A DNA stretch of 27,970 bases. Origin: CAZJWR01 sp964549765 (GTDB lineage Bacteria > Zixibacteria > MSB-5A5 > GN15 > JAAZOE01). Location of the stretch: contig CAZJWR010000048.1 in assembly GCA_964549765.1 (NCBI GenBank), positions 1 to 27,970 on the forward strand, in the 5' to 3' direction. This document shows positions 25,232 through 27,970 of the stretch, piece after piece. A program made the translations under genes and the position numbers. The notes beneath the pieces were generated by a model. That model saw only the letters and a list, made by a program, of their open reading frames with translations, was not told where the DNA came from and ran no database searches. How positions within the stretch are numbered: position 1 is the stretch's first letter; every line of letters starts with the position of its first letter.

Positions 25232-26763
25232 AAAGAGAAATCATCATCAACTCTACCGAACACGAAACACGAGTGGCGCTTTTGGAAGACGGGAGACTGG
25301 TCGAAATCCTGGTCAAAAGCGCCGACGAACGCCGAATAGTGGGGAATATTTACAAAGCCCATATCAAGACCGTCCTGCCGGGCATGCAGGCCGCGTTTAT
25401 CGATATCGGCATGGACAAGGCGGCGTTTCTGCACGCCTCGGACATCGGGCATCTCTACCAAGGCGGCCGCTACGACGTCGACGACGACGAGGAGGCCCCG
25501 GCGGAGATTATCCGCAAGACACGCCGGGCCGGCATCGAAACCGTCCTGAAGGAGGGTCAGGATATTCTGGTGCAGGTCATCAAGGAGCCGATTTCCACCA
25601 AGGGGCCGCGCGTAACGTCGGAAATATCGATCGCCGGCCGGTATTTGGTTCTGGTTCCCGATGACAACCACGTCCGCATTTCGAAACGGATCAGTGACTG
25701 GGGCGAGAAGAAACGCCTGCGGTCGATCGTCCGGGAATTGCGACCCGAGGGATTCGGCCTGATCGTGCGCACCGAAGCCGAAGGGCGCAACGAAGCCGAT
25801 TTCAAGATCGATATCAAACGGCTGCTCAAGTACTGGACGCCGCTCAAGAAGCGGTCGGAACGGCTGAAAGCGCCCGCCCTGTTGCATCAGGAAATGGGCA
25901 TGGTGTCGGGACTGATCCGGGACGTCTATTCCGACGACGTCGAGCTCCTGGTGGTCGACAACCGGAGCGTCTACCGCGAAATCATTTCCTTCGTGCGGGA
26001 AATAGCTCCGGCCCTCAAAGGCCGGGTTAAGCTGTATCGCGAAAAGACGCCGATATTCGATTACTACAACATCGAACCGGAAATCGAAAAAATGATGGAC
26101 CGCCGGGTCTGGATCAAAAAGGGCGCCTACCTGATTATCGACCAGACCGAGGCCATGGTCACGATCGATGTCAACACCGGACGCTTCGTCGGGCGCAAGG
26201 ACCAGGAATCGACGATCCTGCGGACCAATCTGGAGGCGGCCCGCGAGGTCGCCCGGCAGATACGGCTTCGGGATATCGGCGGTTTGATCATTGTCGATTT
26301 TATCGATATGTACAACCGCGAGAATCGCCGGAGACTGTACGACGAGTATTGCCACTGGTTCAAATACGATCGCGCCAAAAGGGCGATCAGCCCTGTCTCG
26401 GATTTCGGCCTGATCGAAATGACCCGCGAACGGGTTCGGCCGTCTTTGATGACAGCGCTTTCCGAACCCTGCCCGCATTGCAACGGGCTGGGACGGGTGT
26501 TGTCCAGACAAACCATGGCGACCAAGATCGAACGCTGGTTCCTGCGGGCCAAGGCCAACGGCAAACGGGCCAAATTCAACCTGATTGTCAATCCGGGTCT
26601 GGCCGATTTCCTGACCAACGGCGACGGTAATCGGGTGGCCCGAATGGCCAACCAGCATCGTTTCCATATTAACCTGGTCCGGGATACGACTATTTCGCTC
26701 CAGGAATTTCTGGTCACCGACGTCGAATCAGGATCCGACCTGACCAAAGAAAACGATGGGTAA
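25228..26763 (+). CDS. rng: Ribonuclease G/E family endoribonuclease (511 aa)
   Basis: An S1 RNA-binding domain (about 36-125) is interrupted by an acidic patch (DVDDDEEAP, 83-91). The RNase H-like and DNase I-like catalytic core follows, with Mg ligands Asp314 in TIDVNTGRF and Asp357 in VDFIDM. The zinc-link motif CPHC (Cys415, Cys418) precedes the small domain. Positions run a constant 11 residues ahead of E. coli RNase E numbering (303, 346, 404, 407). There is no long disordered degradosome-scaffold tail, so it is closer to RNase G. It starts at GTG within a 4-base overlap with fmt and ends just before a strong terminator. Confidence 0.95.
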   Translation: MKREIIINSTEHETRVALLEDGRLVEILVKSADERRIVGNIYKAHIKTVLPGMQAAFIDIGMDKAAFLHASDIGHLYQGGRYDVDDDEEAPAEIIRKTRRAGIETVLKEGQDILVQVIKEPISTKGPRVTSEISIAGRYLVLVPDDNHVRISKRISDWGEKKRLRSIVRELRPEGFGLIVRTEAEGRNEADFKIDIKRLLKYWTPLKKRSERLKAPALLHQEMGMVSGLIRDVYSDDVELLVVDNRSVYREIISFVREIAPALKGRVKLYREKTPIFDYYNIEPEIEKMMDRRVWIKKGAYLIIDQTEAMVTIDVNTGRFVGRKDQESTILRTNLEAAREVARQIRLRDIGGLIIVDFIDMYNRENRRRLYDEYCHWFKYDRAKRAISPVSDFGLIEMTRERVRPSLMTALSEPCPHCNGLGRVLSRQTMATKIERWFLRAKANGKRAKFNLIVNPGLADFLTNGDGNRVARMANQHRFHINLVRDTTISLQEFLVTDVESGSDLTKENDG

Positions 26764-26787
26764 CTTCGAACATACGTCGCACCTTGA

Positions 26788-26821
26788 ATGGGAAGCCGAA
26801 AATCGGCTTCCCATTTTTTTT
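26788..26821 (+). terminator. Rho-independent terminator of the yajC-def-fmt-rng operon
   Basis: A perfect 12-bp stem (ATGGGAAGCCGA at 26788-26799, TCGGCTTCCCAT at 26803-26814) with a 3-base loop runs into eight T. It lies 24 bases after the rng stop. Confidence 0.95.
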
Positions 26822-26880
26822 ATCCGTTCGGTCGGGGAGTATTGGACAGGCCCTGTTAAGAATTTCGACCCAACTTATCC

Positions 26881-26911
26881 TTGCCATCACCGTGGACAAT
26901 TGCATTATATT
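26881..26911 (+). promoter_or_regulatory. Possible promoter giving a leaderless mRNA
   Basis: TTGCCA (26881-26886), an 18-base spacer and TTATAT (26905-26910) place the expected start about at the ATG 26918 of the next gene, which has no Shine-Dalgarno. If correct, the message is leaderless. Confidence 0.4.
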
Positions 26912-26917
26912 AGCGGC

Positions 26918-27421
26918 ATGGAACGATTACATAATGCTCTTTATGGCATCAGGGCGCTTATTCTCGTGGCACTGACGCTCATCGCCCTGCCCGCTCCGGT
27001 ATCGGCAGCCCCCAATGAGATCGTGCAGTTCCTCGAAGGCGAATGGTGGAACGTCGATATCACTATCACTGAGGAATCGGGCGTCCGGCTGAATGAATAC
27101 CGGGAGATGATGGTCGTCAAGGACGACCAGACCCTTACCGTCACCGCCTACAAAATCAAAGAGGGTCAGGACGTCACCAAGGATATAACCATCAAGATGA
27201 CCGGGGACAGCGTCACGCTGGCGCAGGAGGGGTTCGAGGCGCACGGCGTCAAGACCGGCAATTTCATCAGCCTGTCCGGCACGGCCGGAGACTTCCGCAT
27301 CGAATTCCGCCTGTACCTGATGGGGGATACCTATATCTATCAGAAGGACGTCCGCAAGGATGGCGAGGTCATCGAAAGTCAGATGTCGTATCTGGAGCGG
27401 ATAATCAAACCCGGCGATTAA
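26918..27421 (+). CDS. Small exported protein of unknown function (167 aa)
   Basis: I do not recognise the family. A signal peptide (about 1-30, hydrophobic core ALILVALTLIALP, cleavage near VSAA-PN) is followed by about 137 residues rich in beta-strand pattern. FLEGEWWNVDITITEE opens the domain, and the rest alternates charged and hydrophobic residues in the manner of a lipocalin-like or small barrel fold that holds a single domain; this fold guess is weak. The start is ATG 26918, directly before the signal peptide; an open frame extending upstream crosses the terminator and is not real. The gene faces the HTH-DUF2087 gene with 18 bases between the stops. Confidence 0.75.
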   Translation: MERLHNALYGIRALILVALTLIALPAPVSAAPNEIVQFLEGEWWNVDITITEESGVRLNEYREMMVVKDDQTLTVTAYKIKEGQDVTKDITIKMTGDSVTLAQEGFEAHGVKTGNFISLSGTAGDFRIEFRLYLMGDTYIYQKDVRKDGEVIESQMSYLERIIKPGD

Positions 27422-27439
27422 GGCAACCGCCGGGTAGGG

Positions 27440-27901
27440 TCAGTCGGCAAACTGATACGCGGAATTGCGGCGGTAATGGCCGGCGTCGCGGTTCATCATT
27501 TTGTTGATGATGAACTCGCGCCGGATGGTGCAAAAATCGTCGTAGTACCGCTGGATGATAACATTCACCTCGGCTTCAGTATATATCCGGTTCGCGTCGA
27601 ATTTCTGCAGGAAAAATTCCAGTATATATATCCGTTTTTTCCTTTGCGCCGGCAGGTTGGTCAGGCGGCCGTTCTTGATAAAATGGTACAGAACTTTCTG
27701 CCGGGGCGGGACGGTCCGCTGATTGGACCGATTGTCCAGCCACCGCTGGACGGCGTCTTCCTCGACCCGCCAGTCTTTGCCGATTTTGTACCCCTCGATC
27801 TCACCCGATTGCAATTTGCGGGTGATAACCTGGATATTCATTTTAAGCTTGTCGGCCAGTTCGGCCGTGGAATAGAAGTTCATCTCGCCAAAATCCTTCA
27901 T
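27440..27901 (-). CDS. HTH (excisionase/MerR-like) and DUF2087 regulator (153 aa)
   Basis: Residues about 7-57 (STAELADKLKMNIQVITRKL, then GYKIGKDWRV and VQRWLDN) form the helix-turn-helix of the excisionase/MerR-like helix_turn_helix_17 type. Residues about 75-150 (FIKNGRLTNLPAQRKKR, YTEAEVNVII, DFCTIRREFI) match DUF2087, a small domain often fused to transcription regulators. It probably binds DNA; the targets are unknown. The start is ATG 27901, with AAAGGTGA before it. A longer frame from ATG 27943 would begin upstream of the -10 box of the promoter, so it cannot be the translated start from that promoter. Confidence 0.88.
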   Translation of the reverse strand: MKDFGEMNFYSTAELADKLKMNIQVITRKLQSGEIEGYKIGKDWRVEEDAVQRWLDNRSNQRTVPPRQKVLYHFIKNGRLTNLPAQRKKRIYILEFFLQKFDANRIYTEAEVNVIIQRYYDDFCTIRREFIINKMMNRDAGHYRRNSAYQFAD

Positions 27902-27931
27902 AGGTTGTTCACCTTTACCTTCTTTTGCCGT

Positions 27932-27959
27932 ATTATAACGCATTATTCGGTATAATCAA
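27932..27959 (-). promoter_or_regulatory. Promoter of the HTH-DUF2087 gene
   Basis: On the minus strand TTGATT (27959-27954), a 16-base spacer and a perfect TATAAT (27937-27932) predict a start near 27925, about 25 bases before ATG 27901. Confidence 0.75.
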
Positions 27960-27970
27960 GTATAAAGTTG

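Noticed and set aside
25174..26667. Minus-strand open frame of 497 codons opposite rng
   Set aside because: It mirrors the codon pattern of the well-supported RNase G/E gene, shows no domain or ribosome binding site, and crosses the fmt-rng overlap.
26756..26917. Upstream extension of the small exported protein
   Set aside because: It overlaps the rng end and a strong terminator, and would place the signal peptide in the interior of the protein.

Overview
The window reads as a chromosomal segment of an uncultured FCB-group (Fibrobacteres-Chlorobi-Bacteroidetes) bacterium, possibly Zixibacteria or a near relative. Three things point that way. A 2094-residue secreted protein ends in a C-terminal tail of the type IX secretion kind (QNYPNPFNPS motif). 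SecA is long and carries an extra segment in its preprotein cross-linking region. Cohesin- and dockerin-like modules lie in one secreted protein. Phylum placement is inference; the FCB assignment is reasonably firm. Base composition looks evenly moderate-to-high GC throughout.

Left edge (1-1275): a gene-poor, scarred stretch. The first bases hold only the ribosome binding site and start codon of a minus-strand gene lying outside the window, inside a perfect inverted repeat. Next come a decayed fragment of a conserved protein (minus) and the C-terminal remnant of a large serine recombinase (plus). A minus-strand tRNA-Gln(CUG) follows, with its own terminator and a likely promoter. No other gene is recognised there.

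1276-7560 (minus): one giant secreted repeat protein with a strong terminator, a consensus-like promoter and a leader hairpin. It has twelve BACON/Ig-like repeats, three cohesin-like regions, a carboxypeptidase-regulatory-like module, a dockerin-like module and a C-terminal sorting tail. A 912-bp block of three repeats is tandemly duplicated inside it. A VanZ-family membrane protein (minus) and a DUF819 membrane protein (plus) diverge upstream.

9506-14772 (minus): secA, a GT-C-like membrane protein and a lipoprotein with a degenerate M23-like fold, in tight array.

15074-19134 (plus): rsgA, an orphan MCE/MlaD protein and a GH57 4-alpha-glucanotransferase/amylase, probably one transcript from a good sigma70-like promoter. 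19401-21889 (plus): an MBOAT O-acyltransferase with an SGNH-like partner, a typical pair for acylating an extracytoplasmic polymer. 22027-23223: an iron-dependent alcohol dehydrogenase with its own promoter.

23406-26763 (plus): yajC-def-fmt-rng, linking the Sec accessory protein, N-terminal formylation and deformylation, and RNase G/E, closed by a 12-bp-stem terminator. Three of the four genes appear to start at non-ATG codons. The window ends with a small exported protein (plus, possibly leaderless) facing a HTH-DUF2087 regulator (minus) with a clear promoter.

I found no CRISPR array, intact insertion sequence or rRNA. The least expected content is the recombinase scar beside tRNA-Gln and the recently expanded cohesin/dockerin/BACON protein.
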